Positions 44,638 to 54,100 of a stretch of 64,000 nt of DNA are shown one piece after another. Numbering within the stretch: position 1 is the first letter of the stretch; every line of letters starts with the position of its first letter. Source of the stretch: Rhodospirillales bacterium (GTDB lineage Bacteria > Pseudomonadota > Alphaproteobacteria > ATCC43930 > CGMCC-115725); assembly GCA_947473305.1 (NCBI GenBank), contig CANJCB010000018.1, forward strand, positions 1-64,000, written 5' to 3'. The translations under genes and the position numbers were made by a program. Below the pieces are notes generated by a model. It did not search any database and had not been told where the DNA came from. It saw only the letters and a program-made list of their open reading frames with translations.

Positions 44638-45411
44638 ATGCTGCTCGCGATCAATTGCAACAACACCAATACCGTCTTCTCGGTCTGGGAAGGCGATGCC
44701 ATACGCGGCTCCTGGCGCGCGGCCACCAATCCCGAGCGGACGGCGGACGAATATTACGTCTGGCTCGACCGGCTCATGGGACTGAAGGACGTCGCGATCC
44801 CCGCCATCACCGGCACGATCATCGCGAGCGTGGTGCCGGAGGCCATGTTCAACCTGACGACGCTTTGCACCCGCTATTTCGGCCGCGATCCGATGATCGT
44901 CGGCGATCCCGGTGTCGACCTGGGTGTCCGGGCCCTGGTTGACCGGCCGGAGGAGGTGGGCTCCGATCGTCTCGTTAATACCGTGGCTGCTCATGATCGT
45001 TACGAGGGGCCGCAGATCGTCGTCGATTTCGGTACGGCGACGACCTTCGACGTGGTGGACAAGGACGGCAATTATTGCGGCGGCGTCATCGCCCCGGGTC
45101 CGAATCTCTCGTTGCGGGCGCTTCATCTCGCCGCCGCCAAGCTGCCGAGCGTGCCGATCCGGCGCACCGAGCATGTTATCGGCAAATCGACCATCGACTG
45201 CATGCAGTCCGGGATTTTCTGGGGCTATGTCGGGATGATCGAGGGACTGGTGAGCCGCGTTCGCGCGGAATTCGGCCAGCCGATGGGAGTTGTCGCCACC
45301 GGTGGCCTGGCGCCGCTCTTCATCGGGGCGACCGACGCTATCGAAAAGATCGACGGGGATCTCCTGCTCTGGGGGCTCCGACTTATTTGGGAACGGAATC
45401 GCAAGGCATGA
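44638..45411 (+). CDS. coaX: Type III pantothenate kinase (257 aa)
   Basis: CoaX phosphorylates pantothenate, the first step of coenzyme A synthesis. VDFGTATTFDVVDKDG, GGVIAPG, the substrate-binding GSDRLVNTVAAHDRY and ATGGLAPLF fit the ASKHA-fold type III family. The phosphate-binding motif 1, normally DxGNT, reads NCNNT at 6-10 (Asn6 for Asp, Asn8 for Gly), which is unusual. The catalytic Asp of the second motif is kept. It overlaps rnj by 4 bases. Confidence 0.92.
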   Translation: MLLAINCNNTNTVFSVWEGDAIRGSWRAATNPERTADEYYVWLDRLMGLKDVAIPAITGTIIASVVPEAMFNLTTLCTRYFGRDPMIVGDPGVDLGVRALVDRPEEVGSDRLVNTVAAHDRYEGPQIVVDFGTATTFDVVDKDGNYCGGVIAPGPNLSLRALHLAAAKLPSVPIRRTEHVIGKSTIDCMQSGIFWGYVGMIEGLVSRVRAEFGQPMGVVATGGLAPLFIGATDAIEKIDGDLLLWGLRLIWERNRKA

Positions 45412-47081
45412 AGAATCTGGTGCGGCAGCTGGGAGAGCCCGATCCGCAGGATCTGGTCTTTGTCGCGTTGGGGGGCGTCGGCGAAATCGGGATGAACCTC
45501 AGCCTCTATGGCTATGGCGGCCGCTGGCTGATGGTGGATTGCGGGGTGACCTTCGCCGACGACACCATGCCGGGCCTCGACTTGATCATGCCCGACCCGA
45601 CCTTCATCGAGGAGCGGCGCGGGCAGTTGGCGGGCCTCGTCGCAACCCACGCCCATGAGGATCACATCGGGGCGATCCCGCATCTTTGGCGGCGATTCGG
45701 CGGGCCGATCTATGCGACGCCTTTCACCGCCAGCATGATCCGCCGCAAGCTGACCGAAGTCGGTTTGGCCACCGAGGCCAAGATCATCGAGATTCCGCTC
45801 TCCGGCCGTTTCTCGGTTGGCCCCTTCGATCTTGAATTCATCACCGTCACCCATTCGATCCCCGAGCCTAATGCCCTGGTGATCCGCACGCCTGCGGGAA
45901 CGGTCCTCCATACCGGCGACTGGAAGCTCGATCCCGATCCGCAGATCGGGCCAACCGCCGATGAAGACGCCTTGAGGCGGCTGGGCGACGAGGGCGTGCT
46001 GGCCATGGTCTGCGACTCGACCAATGCGACGCGCCCCGGCGATTCAGGCTCGGAGGGAGACGTGCGACGCTCTCTGATCGATCTCATCGCCCAATGCCCA
46101 AGGCGCGTGGCCGTGGCTTGCTTCGCCTCGAACCTCGCGCGGGTTGCTTCGATTGCCGAGGCGGGCATCGCCGCCGACCGGCAGACGGCACTGGTCGGGC
46201 GCTCGCTCCGCCGGATCGATGAAGTGGCGCGCGCGACGGGGTATCTCGGCGGCCTGCCGGCTTTCGTGACCGAGGACGAGTCGGGCTACCTGCCGCGTGA
46301 CAAGGCGCTTCTTATCTGCACCGGCAGTCAGGGCGAGCCACGCGCGGCCCTGGCCCGCATCGCCGCCAACGAACATCCTCATGTGACGCTCGAAGAGGGG
46401 GATACCGTGATTTTCTCCTCCCGGATCATCCCCGGTAACGAGCGCTCCATCGGCCGGCTGCAAAATCAGCTCGCACGGCTGGGCGTCGAGGTGCTGACCG
46501 AACAGGATCATTTCGTCCATGTCTCCGGCCATCCCGCCCAGGATGAGCTTCGTCGGATGTATGAATTGGTGCGACCTAGGATCGCTCTGCCAGTCCACGG
46601 CGAGATGCGCCATCTTCTCGCCCATGCGGCGCTCGCCGAGGAATGCGGGGTCGAACAGGCCCTGGTGATATCCGACGGCGAGATGGTGCGGCTTTCATCC
46701 GGCCGTGCGGTAGTCATCGACGAAGTCCCGGTCGGCAGGCTGGCGCTCGATGGACATCAGCTCTTGCCGCTGGGCGGCGAGACCCTGAAAAACCGCAGCC
46801 GCATGATCTTCAACGGCACAGCGGTCGCGACGGTCGTGCTCGACAGGAACGGCGAACGACTGGCGCCGCCCCAGGTCACCGTGCGAGGATTGGCCGAAGA
46901 CGACACCACGTCGATGGAGGTCCTGATGGAAGGCATCGACCGCGCCATCTCAGGGCTTTCCCCGACAGACAGGCGGAAGGACGAGGCCGTGGGCGATGCG
47001 GTGCGTGCGGCCATCCGGCGGGCGCTCCGGGCGCGGCACGGCAAGCGGCCGGTAACTGATGTCCATGTGGTGCGAATTTGA
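45408..47081 (+). CDS. rnj: Ribonuclease J (557 aa)
   Basis: RNase J is an MBL/beta-CASP enzyme with 5' exonuclease and endonuclease activity in RNA decay. The metal motif is THAHEDHIGA, with further metal ligands in HTGDWKLD and the CDSTNA motif; beta-CASP features include GSQGEPRAAL and HVSGHPAQDELRRMY, then PVHGEMRHLL. The C-terminal domain (about 460-557) is present. Presence of RNase J rather than full dependence on RNase E is usual in this class. The start overlaps coaX (ATGA); mce follows after 10 bases. Confidence 0.94.
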   Translation: MKNLVRQLGEPDPQDLVFVALGGVGEIGMNLSLYGYGGRWLMVDCGVTFADDTMPGLDLIMPDPTFIEERRGQLAGLVATHAHEDHIGAIPHLWRRFGGPIYATPFTASMIRRKLTEVGLATEAKIIEIPLSGRFSVGPFDLEFITVTHSIPEPNALVIRTPAGTVLHTGDWKLDPDPQIGPTADEDALRRLGDEGVLAMVCDSTNATRPGDSGSEGDVRRSLIDLIAQCPRRVAVACFASNLARVASIAEAGIAADRQTALVGRSLRRIDEVARATGYLGGLPAFVTEDESGYLPRDKALLICTGSQGEPRAALARIAANEHPHVTLEEGDTVIFSSRIIPGNERSIGRLQNQLARLGVEVLTEQDHFVHVSGHPAQDELRRMYELVRPRIALPVHGEMRHLLAHAALAEECGVEQALVISDGEMVRLSSGRAVVIDEVPVGRLALDGHQLLPLGGETLKNRSRMIFNGTAVATVVLDRNGERLAPPQVTVRGLAEDDTTSMEVLMEGIDRAISGLSPTDRRKDEAVGDAVRAAIRRALRARHGKRPVTDVHVVRI

Positions 47082-47091
47082 GGAGACGGGG

Positions 47092-47496
47092 ATGATCGGC
47101 AATCTCAATCACGTGGCCATCGCGGTGCCCGATCTGGAAAAGGCGACGGCCACCTATCGCGACGTGCTCGGCGCGGAAGTATCGGAACCCTTGGCGCTGC
47201 CAGAGCATGGGGTGACCGTTGTCTTCGTGAAACTCCCCAATACCAAGATCGAACTGCTGCATCCGCTCGGCGCGAATTCGCCGATCGCGCCCTTCCTGGA
47301 GCGCAACGCCGGCGGTGGCATGCATCACGTCTGCTATGAGGTCGAAGACATCCTCGCGGCCCGCGACAAGCTCAAGGCCGGCGGTGCCCGTGTGCTGGGC
47401 GACGGCGAGCCGAAGATCGGCGCGCATGGCAAGCCGGTGCTGTTCCTGCACCCCAAGGATTTCTTCGGGACGCTCGTGGAGCTGGAGCAGGTCTGA
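47092..47496 (+). CDS. mce: Methylmalonyl-CoA epimerase (134 aa)
   Basis: This VOC-fold enzyme converts (S)- to (R)-methylmalonyl-CoA in propionate catabolism. Metal ligands are in NHVAIAVPDLEKA (His7), MHHVCYEVEDI (His) and LVELEQV (Glu); KIELLHPLG gives another acidic residue. The ATG at 47092 starts the VOC domain; the earlier open frame is rnj sequence. Length is standard. No mutase genes are in the window. Confidence 0.9.
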   Translation: MIGNLNHVAIAVPDLEKATATYRDVLGAEVSEPLALPEHGVTVVFVKLPNTKIELLHPLGANSPIAPFLERNAGGGMHHVCYEVEDILAARDKLKAGGARVLGDGEPKIGAHGKPVLFLHPKDFFGTLVELEQV

Positions 47497-47498
47497 CC

Positions 47499-47747
47499 AT
47501 GGGATGGCTTACCGGCGGCGTCGTCTATGTGCTGATCTGGTGGCTCGTGATCTTCACGGTCCTGCCGATCGGCGTCAGGCCGTCTGGAACGAACGATCAG
47601 GGCCATGAACCCGGCGCTCCGACGAACCCGCGTCTCGTCTTCAAGGCGATGCTGACGACCGGGATCAGCGCGGTGCTTTGGGTCATCTTCTATCTCATCG
47701 TGACGTCCGACCTCATCTCCTTCAGAGGCTACAGCCCCCCGACATGA
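47499..47747 (+). CDS. DUF1467 family membrane protein (82 aa)
   Basis: Two predicted helices (about 5-24 and 51-70) flank a polar loop PSGTNDQGHEPGAPTNPRLVFK; this layout and the opening VYVLIWWLVIFTVLPIGVR match DUF1467, a small alphaproteobacterial membrane protein commonly found right after mce. Role unknown. The stop overlaps the tag start as ATGA. Confidence 0.85.
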   Translation: MGWLTGGVVYVLIWWLVIFTVLPIGVRPSGTNDQGHEPGAPTNPRLVFKAMLTTGISAVLWVIFYLIVTSDLISFRGYSPPT

Positions 47748-48295
47748 CCGCTTCCTACTGCGCCGCGGCGCCTGGGCATGAGTTCCACGGGCCCTATCAC
47801 GACACCGAATACGGATTTCCGGCGACCGACGACAACGTACTGTTCGAGCGGCTCGCCCTGGAGATCAATCAAGCCGGACTCTCCTGGCTGACCGTGCTGA
47901 AGAAGCGACAGGCGTTTTTCAACGCCTTCGCGGGCTTCGATATCGACAAGGTGGCGGCCTTCGGAACAGAAGATGTGGCGCGGCTGCTTAACGATGCGGG
48001 CATCATCCGCAATCGGCTCAAGGTCGACGCGGTGATCGACAATGCCCGCCGGATCATCGAGCTGCGCAAGACGCACGGTTCGTTCCACGCCTGGCTCGCC
48101 GCTCACCATCCGTTGAGCAAGGAAGAGTGGGTGAAGCTCTTCAAGAAGACCTTCCGCTTCACCGGGGGCGAGATCGTCGGCGAATTTCTCATGAGCCTGG
48201 GCTATCTGCCGGGCGCTCATGAACCGTCTTGCCCGGTCTACGACCGCATCGGAAAGCTTGCTCCTCCCTGGCGCGCGGCCTTGCCAAACCGCTGA
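47744..48295 (+). CDS. tag: DNA-3-methyladenine glycosylase I (183 aa)
   Basis: Tag removes 3-methyladenine from alkylated DNA. The family segments are visible: YHDTEYGFP (Glu in the base pocket), FERLALEINQAGLSWLTVLKKRQAF (Glu and Trp of the site) and AFRNF-like SFHAWL. Cys6 and His18 near the N-terminus with His and Cys in AHEPSCPVYDR can form the structural zinc site. It closes the 20-gene same-strand block. Confidence 0.92.
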   Translation: MTASYCAAAPGHEFHGPYHDTEYGFPATDDNVLFERLALEINQAGLSWLTVLKKRQAFFNAFAGFDIDKVAAFGTEDVARLLNDAGIIRNRLKVDAVIDNARRIIELRKTHGSFHAWLAAHHPLSKEEWVKLFKKTFRFTGGEIVGEFLMSLGYLPGAHEPSCPVYDRIGKLAPPWRAALPNR

Positions 48296-48379
48296 TCCAA
48301 AGACGACATCCGCGCTTGCGCTGATCGGTGATCGCGCCCAATCTAGCAGCTTGGGGCAGCACTTTCGGGCGGGGACAAG

Positions 48380-48727
48380 ATGGAATACCTGCATCATATA
48401 GGTCTGGTGATCGGCGTCATCGGCGTGGCCGTGATCGTCTGGGGCGTGGTGCTGGGCGTCTTTAAATTGGTCGCTCTGGAAATCCGCCGCATCCATAGCG
48501 ACAATCTGCGCGAACGCGAGGGCCTGCGGCATCATCTTGCCTATTACCTGCTGCTTGGCCTCGAATTCCTGGTGGCTGCGGATATCGTCGATACGATCAT
48601 CAATCCCAAGCTGGACGATCTCTATGTTCTGGGCGGCATCGTGTTGATCCGTACCGTGATCAGTTTCTCGATCAACTGGGAATTGGCGCAGTCCGCCAAG
48701 CTTTATTCGCAGGATCACGGCAAGTAG
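48380..48727 (+). CDS. DUF1622 family membrane protein (115 aa)
   Basis: Three hydrophobic segments (about 6-28, 48-66 and 79-95) and the sequence GLRHHLAYYLLLGLEFLVAADIVDTI match DUF1622, a small uncharacterised membrane family. It has its own gap of 84 bases after tag and ends at a strong hairpin, so it may be transcribed separately. Function unknown. Confidence 0.82.
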   Translation: MEYLHHIGLVIGVIGVAVIVWGVVLGVFKLVALEIRRIHSDNLREREGLRHHLAYYLLLGLEFLVAADIVDTIINPKLDDLYVLGGIVLIRTVISFSINWELAQSAKLYSQDHGK

Positions 48728-48749
48728 CCGCAGGGCGACGAGAAAAAAT

Positions 48750-48777
48750 AAGGCAGGATCGTTACCGATCCTGCCTT
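48750..48777. terminator. Perfect 12-bp hairpin between converging genes
   Basis: AAGGCAGGATCG (48750-48761) pairs perfectly with CGATCCTGCCTT (48766-48777) around TTAC, 22 bases after the DUF1622 stop. On the minus strand it is followed by TATTTTTT, so it can also end the permease transcript. Confidence 0.85.
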
Positions 48778-48975
48778 GCGAATTCTATTCATCTCCCTAT
48801 CCAGTCTAGTCGGCTTGTAGGCGCCAACCTGACCGGTTTCCCTCCCTAAACTTGGGCCTGGGCCGCCACTGTCGGGCAGTCCGTCACGCCGAAACGAAAT
48901 TTACGAAAGTTCAGGACGCTAGTCACGCAATTTCTGCATAGAACCATCCCGATCGGGCGCAAGGGTCGGTCTTTC

Positions 48976-50265
48976 TTAGAGAAACCAGAAACGCAGGAGG
49001 AAAAGCGCGGCGAGCACCAGCACCGCCGGTTTCGCCTCGCCGAACCGTCCGGACAGGATTTTCGCCCCCGCATAGGTGACGAAGCCAAGGGCGATCCCGT
49101 TGGCGATGGAGAAGGTGAGGGGCATGGTGATGGCCGTGACCACCGCCGGTGCATAGTCGGTCACATCCTCCCAATCGATCTCGGTCAAGCCGCGCGCCAT
49201 GAGGCAGGCGACGAAGAGCAGAGCCGGCGACGTGGCATAGCCAGGGACCGTTTTCGCCAGCGGCGAGAAGAAGAGGCTCAACAAAAAGAGCGCCGCAACG
49301 ACGACACTCACCAGACCGGTGCGGCCACCCGCGCGGACGCCCGCGGCGCTTTCGATATAGCTCGTCACCGTCGAGGTTCCGAGCAGGGATCCCGCCAGCG
49401 TCGCCGTGGAATCCGCGATGAAAACCCGCGAGAGCCGGGGGATCTTGCCATCCGCGCCGACAAGGCCCGCGCGATGGGCGACACCCACCAGCGTGCCGGT
49501 GTTGTCGAAGAGATCGACAAAGAAGAAGGCGAAGACGATGGTCAGGAGGCCGATGTTCAGCGCCCCCTTGATATCGAGCGCCAGGAAGGTCGGGGCCAGG
49601 CTCGGCGGCATCGCGACGATACCTCCCGGCTGCGAGACACCCAGCAGGATGCCGAGGACGGTCGTGCCCAGGATGGCGATGATGATCGATCCCGTCACGC
49701 GGCGCGAATCGAGCGCGATCATCGCGAGGAAACAGAGCGCGGCGAGCAGGGCCGGTGCGGCCTTCACATCGCCCAGGGTGACGAAGGTCTCCGACGAGGC
49801 GGCGACGATGCCGGCGTTCTTGAGCGCGATGATCGCCAGAAACAAACCGATGCCGGCGGAAATCGCCATTTTCTGCGAGCGCGGGATCGCATCGACGATC
49901 CATTCACGGACCCGCGTGAGGCTGAGGGCCAGGAAAAGGATGCCCGAGAGGAAGACGGCTCCCAAGGCCACCTCCCAGGAATAATGCATCCCCTTGACGA
50001 CGCCATAGGTGAAGTAGGCGTTGAGCCCCATGCCCGGCGCCAGGGCCAGCGGGTAATTGGCGTAAAGGCCCATGATCAGCGTGCCGATCGCCGAGGCGAT
50101 GCAGGTGGCCACGAAGACCGCGCCGATATCCATGCCGGCATCTGCCAGGATCAGCGGGTTGACCAGCATGATATAGGCCATGGTCAGAAAGGTCGTGACG
50201 CCTGCGATCACTTCGATGCGCAGGGTCGTCCCGTTCGCCCTCAACCCGAAAAAGCGCTCCAGCAT
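48976..50265 (-). CDS. NCS2-family purine permease, AzgA type (429 aa)
   Basis: An inner-membrane proton symporter for purines (hypoxanthine, guanine or adenine in AzgA-type relatives). About 12-14 helices are predicted. The family opening LERFFGLRANGTTLRIEVIAGVTTFLTMAYI, APGMGLNAYFTY and the FVDLFDNTGTLVG and TSTVTSYIESAAGVRAGGRTG motifs are all present. I start at 50265, where AAGGGGGG sits five bases upstream; the frame is open further but without family sequence. It is downstream of an HTH gene on the same strand, gap about 80 bases. Confidence 0.9.
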   Translation of the reverse strand: MLERFFGLRANGTTLRIEVIAGVTTFLTMAYIMLVNPLILADAGMDIGAVFVATCIASAIGTLIMGLYANYPLALAPGMGLNAYFTYGVVKGMHYSWEVALGAVFLSGILFLALSLTRVREWIVDAIPRSQKMAISAGIGLFLAIIALKNAGIVAASSETFVTLGDVKAAPALLAALCFLAMIALDSRRVTGSIIIAILGTTVLGILLGVSQPGGIVAMPPSLAPTFLALDIKGALNIGLLTIVFAFFFVDLFDNTGTLVGVAHRAGLVGADGKIPRLSRVFIADSTATLAGSLLGTSTVTSYIESAAGVRAGGRTGLVSVVVAALFLLSLFFSPLAKTVPGYATSPALLFVACLMARGLTEIDWEDVTDYAPAVVTAITMPLTFSIANGIALGFVTYAGAKILSGRFGEAKPAVLVLAALFLLRFWFL

Positions 50266-50347
50266 GACCCCCCTTGGCTCTCGAGATTTCGCCATTGTGG
50301 CGCGGGCTCGGGTCAAGAGCCAAAGGGGAAATGCCAGGAAGAAGGGG

Positions 50348-50785
50348 TCAGTCGCGCTTGATAGCGGGATCGTTCGCGGGCAGTGAGAGGGGAAGGTCTT
50401 CCGGCACCGGCAGTCGCGCGGCATGCTTCAGGAGTTGGATGACCGCGCGGCGAAACTGGGGATCGGTAACGGCGGAAAAGGCCCCGAGCAACTCATGGGC
50501 TTCGCGGTCGAGGGTAAGTTTCCCCTGGGATTGGTCGGATGATGCCTGTCCCTGCTGGTGGCGTACTTGGAGGCCTTCGAAAAAGTGATAGATCGGAATT
50601 CCCAGCACTTCCGCGATTTGATAGAGGCGGGAGGCGCTGATGCGGGTCTCGCCGCGCTCGTATTTCTGAATCGCCTGGAAGGTAAGCCCTAGTTTTTCCG
50701 CAACCTCGGTCTGGCTTAGACCCTGGAGTCCCCGCTGGATACGCAGGCGGGATCCAACGTGAGTGTCGACTGGGTCGCGGTCCAT
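50348..50785 (-). CDS. XRE-family HTH transcriptional regulator (145 aa)
   Basis: The DNA-binding helix-turn-helix is LSQTEVAEKLGLTFQAIQKYERG (about residues 23-45), followed by ISASRLYQIAEVLGIPIYHFFEG. This matches the small Rhodospirillales regulators that begin DPVDxHVGSRLR. I use the ATG at 50785 for that reason; in-frame ATGs at 50845 and 50857 would add a poorly conserved tail, and no start has a strong ribosome binding site. The C-terminal 60 residues are a helical region of unknown use. Target genes are not known; the adjacent permease is a candidate. Confidence 0.85.
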   Translation of the reverse strand: MDRDPVDTHVGSRLRIQRGLQGLSQTEVAEKLGLTFQAIQKYERGETRISASRLYQIAEVLGIPIYHFFEGLQVRHQQGQASSDQSQGKLTLDREAHELLGAFSAVTDPQFRRAVIQLLKHAARLPVPEDLPLSLPANDPAIKRD

Positions 50786-51015
50786 GGGCTGTCCCACGCC
50801 CAAGTTCCGCTGCTCCTTCCGCTCGCGGGCAGGCTTCGCGATCATCTGGAACTCCATCCCCCGAAGTCCGCGCCACGTCGCCCCGGTAGCCCCGAACACG
50901 ACTTGTGCTACTTATGTGTGTGACGGGAACGCTAATCTAAAAACTTAATTTGCCAATCTGTTATGCGACTAAATCTCAATTGCGTAATAAATGCCGGCAT
51001 CTGCGGAGAAGAGAC

Positions 51016-51459
51016 ATGCGCACCACGTTTTTTCTGATGATCGCCCTGGCTATGACCTCGATTTCCGCCCTGGCGGCGACCGATCCGGGCAGGGGCCGCG
51101 CGATTGTTTCGAACGATGGGACCGTTGTGGTGGCGGCGGATGTCTGTGCCCAGGTCCGGGGCGTCCCTCCGGTCGCAGGTGCGGCCTATGTTCCAGGCGT
51201 CGATGCGGAGGGGAAGGCCGTGGCTCCGGCGGACCTGCCGTCCCCGGCGCCGGATATGAAGCTCGAAAATCTCCCCGTCGAGATCAATATCAATCTGCAA
51301 CGGCGCTTCGGCATCCCGGCGGATGCGCGGCTTTTCACGCCAAAGGCCCAGGCCGGGGTCGTCACGGTGCGCGACGGGGTCGCTTATTTCAACGGGCAGC
51401 CTCTGGTCCCGGCCGAACAAGCGGCCCTTCAAGCCGGCTGCGCGCCTGCAAAGCGCTGA
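51016..51459 (+). CDS. Exported protein of unknown function (147 aa)
   Basis: A Sec signal peptide (about 1-20, ending ALA) precedes a mature domain with two cysteines (DVCAQVRG and AGCAPAKR) that could form a disulfide linking its two ends. Segments such as MKLENLPVEININLQRRFGIPADARLFTPKAQ look like a small beta domain. GGAGAAGAG precedes the ATG at 51016; the frame is open upstream without a signal-peptide fit. It sits alone between the regulator and proS. No family recognised. Confidence 0.75.
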   Translation: MRTTFFLMIALAMTSISALAATDPGRGRAIVSNDGTVVVAADVCAQVRGVPPVAGAAYVPGVDAEGKAVAPADLPSPAPDMKLENLPVEININLQRRFGIPADARLFTPKAQAGVVTVRDGVAYFNGQPLVPAEQAALQAGCAPAKR

Positions 51460-51542
51460 GATCGCTCCGGCGCCGATAGACTTCCGCGAGCCTCCTGCCT
51501 AGATTGCTCGCACTCTTTTCCCTGCATTGCCGGTGAGGCCTG

Positions 51543-52856
51543 ATGCGTCTGTCCGCTTATTTCCTGCCCCTCCTGCGCGAAAACCCCACCGAAGCGCAGA
51601 TCGTCTCGCATCGGCTGATGCTGCGCGCGGGCATGGTCCGGCAGTCGAGCGCCGGGATCTATTCCTGGTTGCCCCTGGGTTTTCGCGTGCTTCAGAAGGT
51701 CGAACAGATCGTTCGCGAGGAGCAGGACGCGGCCGGCGCGCTCGAAGTCCTGATGCCGACGATCCAGCCCGCCGAGCTTTGGCGCGAAAGCGGGCGCTAT
51801 GAGGATTACGGCAAGGAGATGCTGCGCATCACCGACCGGCACGAGCGCGAGATGCTCTATGGGCCGACGAACGAGGAACTGATCACCGATATCTTCCGGG
51901 GGGCGGTGAAGAGCTACCGCGACCTGCCGCGCAACCTCTATCACATCCAGTGGAAATTCCGGGACGAGGTGCGCCCCCGTTTCGGCGTGATGCGCGGCCG
52001 CGAGTTCCTGATGAAGGACGCCTATTCCTTCGATCTCGACGCCAAGGGCGCCAAGCATTCCTACAACAAGATGTTCGTGGCCTATCTTCGGACTTTCGCC
52101 CGGATGGGGTTGAAGGCGATCCCGATGCGCGCCGACACGGGTCCCATCGGCGGCGACCTTAGCCACGAATTCATCATCCTGGCCGAAACCGGCGAATCGG
52201 CGGTCTTCTGCGACAAGGCTTGGCTTCAGACGGACGTTCTCGGAACCGATGTCGATTTCAACGGCGACCTCGAACCCTTCTTCAAGAAGTGGACGAGCCT
52301 TTATGCCGCGACGGAAGAGATGCACGACCCCAAGGCCTGTCCGGTGCCGGAAGATCAGCTTGTCTCCGCACGCGGGATCGAGGTCGGTCATATCTTCAAT
52401 TTCGGCACGAAATATTCGAAGCCTATGAAGGCCGTGGTGAGCGGTCCCGACGGCGCCGAGATCGCGGTGGAGATGGGCAGCTACGGGATCGGCGTCTCGC
52501 GGCTCGTGGGCGCGATCATCGAGGCCTGCCACGACGACGCAGGCATCGTCTGGCCGGAGAGCGTGGCGCCCTTCAAGGTCGGTCTGATCAATCTCCGCGC
52601 CGGCGACGAGAAATGCCGGACCGCTGCCGACGATTTCTACAAGAAGCTTAATGCCGCGGGTGTCGAGGTTCTCTACGACGACCGCGATGAATCGCCGGGG
52701 GTGAAATTCTCCGCCATGGACCTGATCGGTCTGCCTTATCAGGTCGTGATCGGGCCGCGCGGTCTCGACAAGGGTGTCGTGGAGTTCAAGTCGCGCCGTG
52801 ACGGCAAGCGCGAGGAAATGAGCCCCGAAGCCGCCCTCAACCGGCTGTCCACATAA
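51543..52856 (+). CDS. proS: Proline--tRNA ligase, short type (437 aa)
   Basis: Class II synthetase charging tRNA-Pro. Motif 1 region [27 protein letters not shown], motif 2 with [29 protein letters not shown], and motif 3 [16 protein letters not shown] are present, with the anticodon domain at the C-terminus ([10 protein letters not shown] onward). At 437 residues it is the alphaproteobacterial form that lacks the large inserted editing domain of E. coli ProRS. The stop overlaps the lolC start by one base. Confidence 0.95.
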   Translation: MRLSAYFLPLLRENPTEAQIVSHRLMLRAGMVRQSSAGIYSWLPLGFRVLQKVEQIVREEQDAAGALEVLMPTIQPAELWRESGRYEDYGKEMLRITDRHEREMLYGPTNEELITDIFRGAVKSYRDLPRNLYHIQWKFRDEVRPRFGVMRGREFLMKDAYSFDLDAKGAKHSYNKMFVAYLRTFARMGLKAIPMRADTGPIGGDLSHEFIILAETGESAVFCDKAWLQTDVLGTDVDFNGDLEPFFKKWTSLYAATEEMHDPKACPVPEDQLVSARGIEVGHIFNFGTKYSKPMKAVVSGPDGAEIAVEMGSYGIGVSRLVGAIIEACHDDAGIVWPESVAPFKVGLINLRAGDEKCRTAADDFYKKLNAAGVEVLYDDRDESPGVKFSAMDLIGLPYQVVIGPRGLDKGVVEFKSRRDGKREEMSPEAALNRLST

Positions 52857-54100
52857 TGATCTATGGCCCCTTCGAACGGATGGTGGCTTTCCGCTACCTC
52901 CGCGCCCGCCGGCAGGAGGGCTTCATCTCGGTCATCGCGATCTTCTCGCTCCTGGGGATCGCGCTCGGGGTGGCGACGCTCATCATCACGATGTCGGTGA
53001 TGAACGGTTTTCGCGCGGAACTTCTAGGAAGGATCCTGGGCTTTAATGGCCATCTCGGGGTCTATTCGATCCAGGGGCCGCTACCCGACTACGATCAGGT
53101 CGCACAACGGATCAAGGGCGTGCCCGGCGTGGTCATGACCACGCCCATCGTCGAAGGCCAAGTACTGGCCTCGGCGCGGGGAAATTCCGCCGGCGTCATG
53201 GTGCGCGCCATGCGGAAGGAGGATGTCGGCAGCCAGCCGCTGCTGGGATCGAGCATCCGACCGGAGGCCCTGCAGCAATTCGGCGACGACAATGTGCTGC
53301 TCGGCGACAAGCTGGCCGCCAAATTAGGGTTACGGACCGGTGACGAGATCACGCTTCTATCGCCCAACGGCAATGTGACGGCGCTGGGCACGGTGCCCCG
53401 GATCAAGACCTATAGGGTCGCGGGCCTCTTCTCGCTTGGCATGTACGAATACGACAGCGGCATCGTCATCATGCCGCTGGATGCGGCCCAGACCTATTTC
53501 AGGGTCCCCAATGCGGCCACCAGCCTCGAAGTCTTCGTCGATGATCCGGATGAGGCGACCGCGATCGGCCGGGCCATCGCGACGCAGCTTGGTGCGGGCG
53601 TTAACGTGATCGATTGGCAGCGCCGCAATTCGAGCTTCTTCGATGCGGTGAAGGTCGAGCGGAACGTCATGTTCCTGATCCTCACCCTCATCATCCTGGT
53701 CGCGGCCTTCAACATCATTTCCAGCATGATCATGCTGGTGAAGGACAAGGGAAGGGATATCGCGATCCTGCGGACCATGGGGGCGACGCGGGGGATGATC
53801 ATGCGCATCTTCGTGCTGAGCGGGGCCAGCATCGGGGTCGTGGGGACTGTCGCGGGCTTCGCCTTGGGGGTTTCGTTCGCCACCAATATCGAGGCGATCC
53901 GGCGGGGGATCGAGAGCATCATCGGAACCGATCTCTTTCATGCCGAGATCTATTTCCTGACCCAGATCCCGGCCCGCGTCTATGCGAGCGACGTGATTAC
54001 CGTCGTGTCGATGGCCTTCATCCTCTCGTTCCTGGCGACGCTCTATCCCTCCTGGCGGGCGGCGCGGCTCGATCCGGTCGAGGCGCTGCGCTATGAGTGA
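52856..54100 (+). CDS. lolC: Lipoprotein-releasing ABC transporter permease LolC/E (414 aa)
   Basis: Inner-membrane permease that, with LolD, releases mature lipoproteins to LolA for transport to the outer membrane. An N-terminal helix (about 22-48, within [23 protein letters not shown]) is followed by a periplasmic domain of about 210 residues, then three helices ([22 protein letters not shown] near 265, one near 320, one near 375). Alphaproteobacteria often use one such permease in place of LolC plus LolE. It overlaps lolD by 8 bases. Confidence 0.93.
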   Translation: MIYGPFERMVAFRYLRARRQEGFISVIAIFSLLGIALGVATLIITMSVMNGFRAELLGRILGFNGHLGVYSIQGPLPDYDQVAQRIKGVPGVVMTTPIVEGQVLASARGNSAGVMVRAMRKEDVGSQPLLGSSIRPEALQQFGDDNVLLGDKLAAKLGLRTGDEITLLSPNGNVTALGTVPRIKTYRVAGLFSLGMYEYDSGIVIMPLDAAQTYFRVPNAATSLEVFVDDPDEATAIGRAIATQLGAGVNVIDWQRRNSSFFDAVKVERNVMFLILTLIILVAAFNIISSMIMLVKDKGRDIAILRTMGATRGMIMRIFVLSGASIGVVGTVAGFALGVSFATNIEAIRRGIESIIGTDLFHAEIYFLTQIPARVYASDVITVVSMAFILSFLATLYPSWRAARLDPVEALRYE

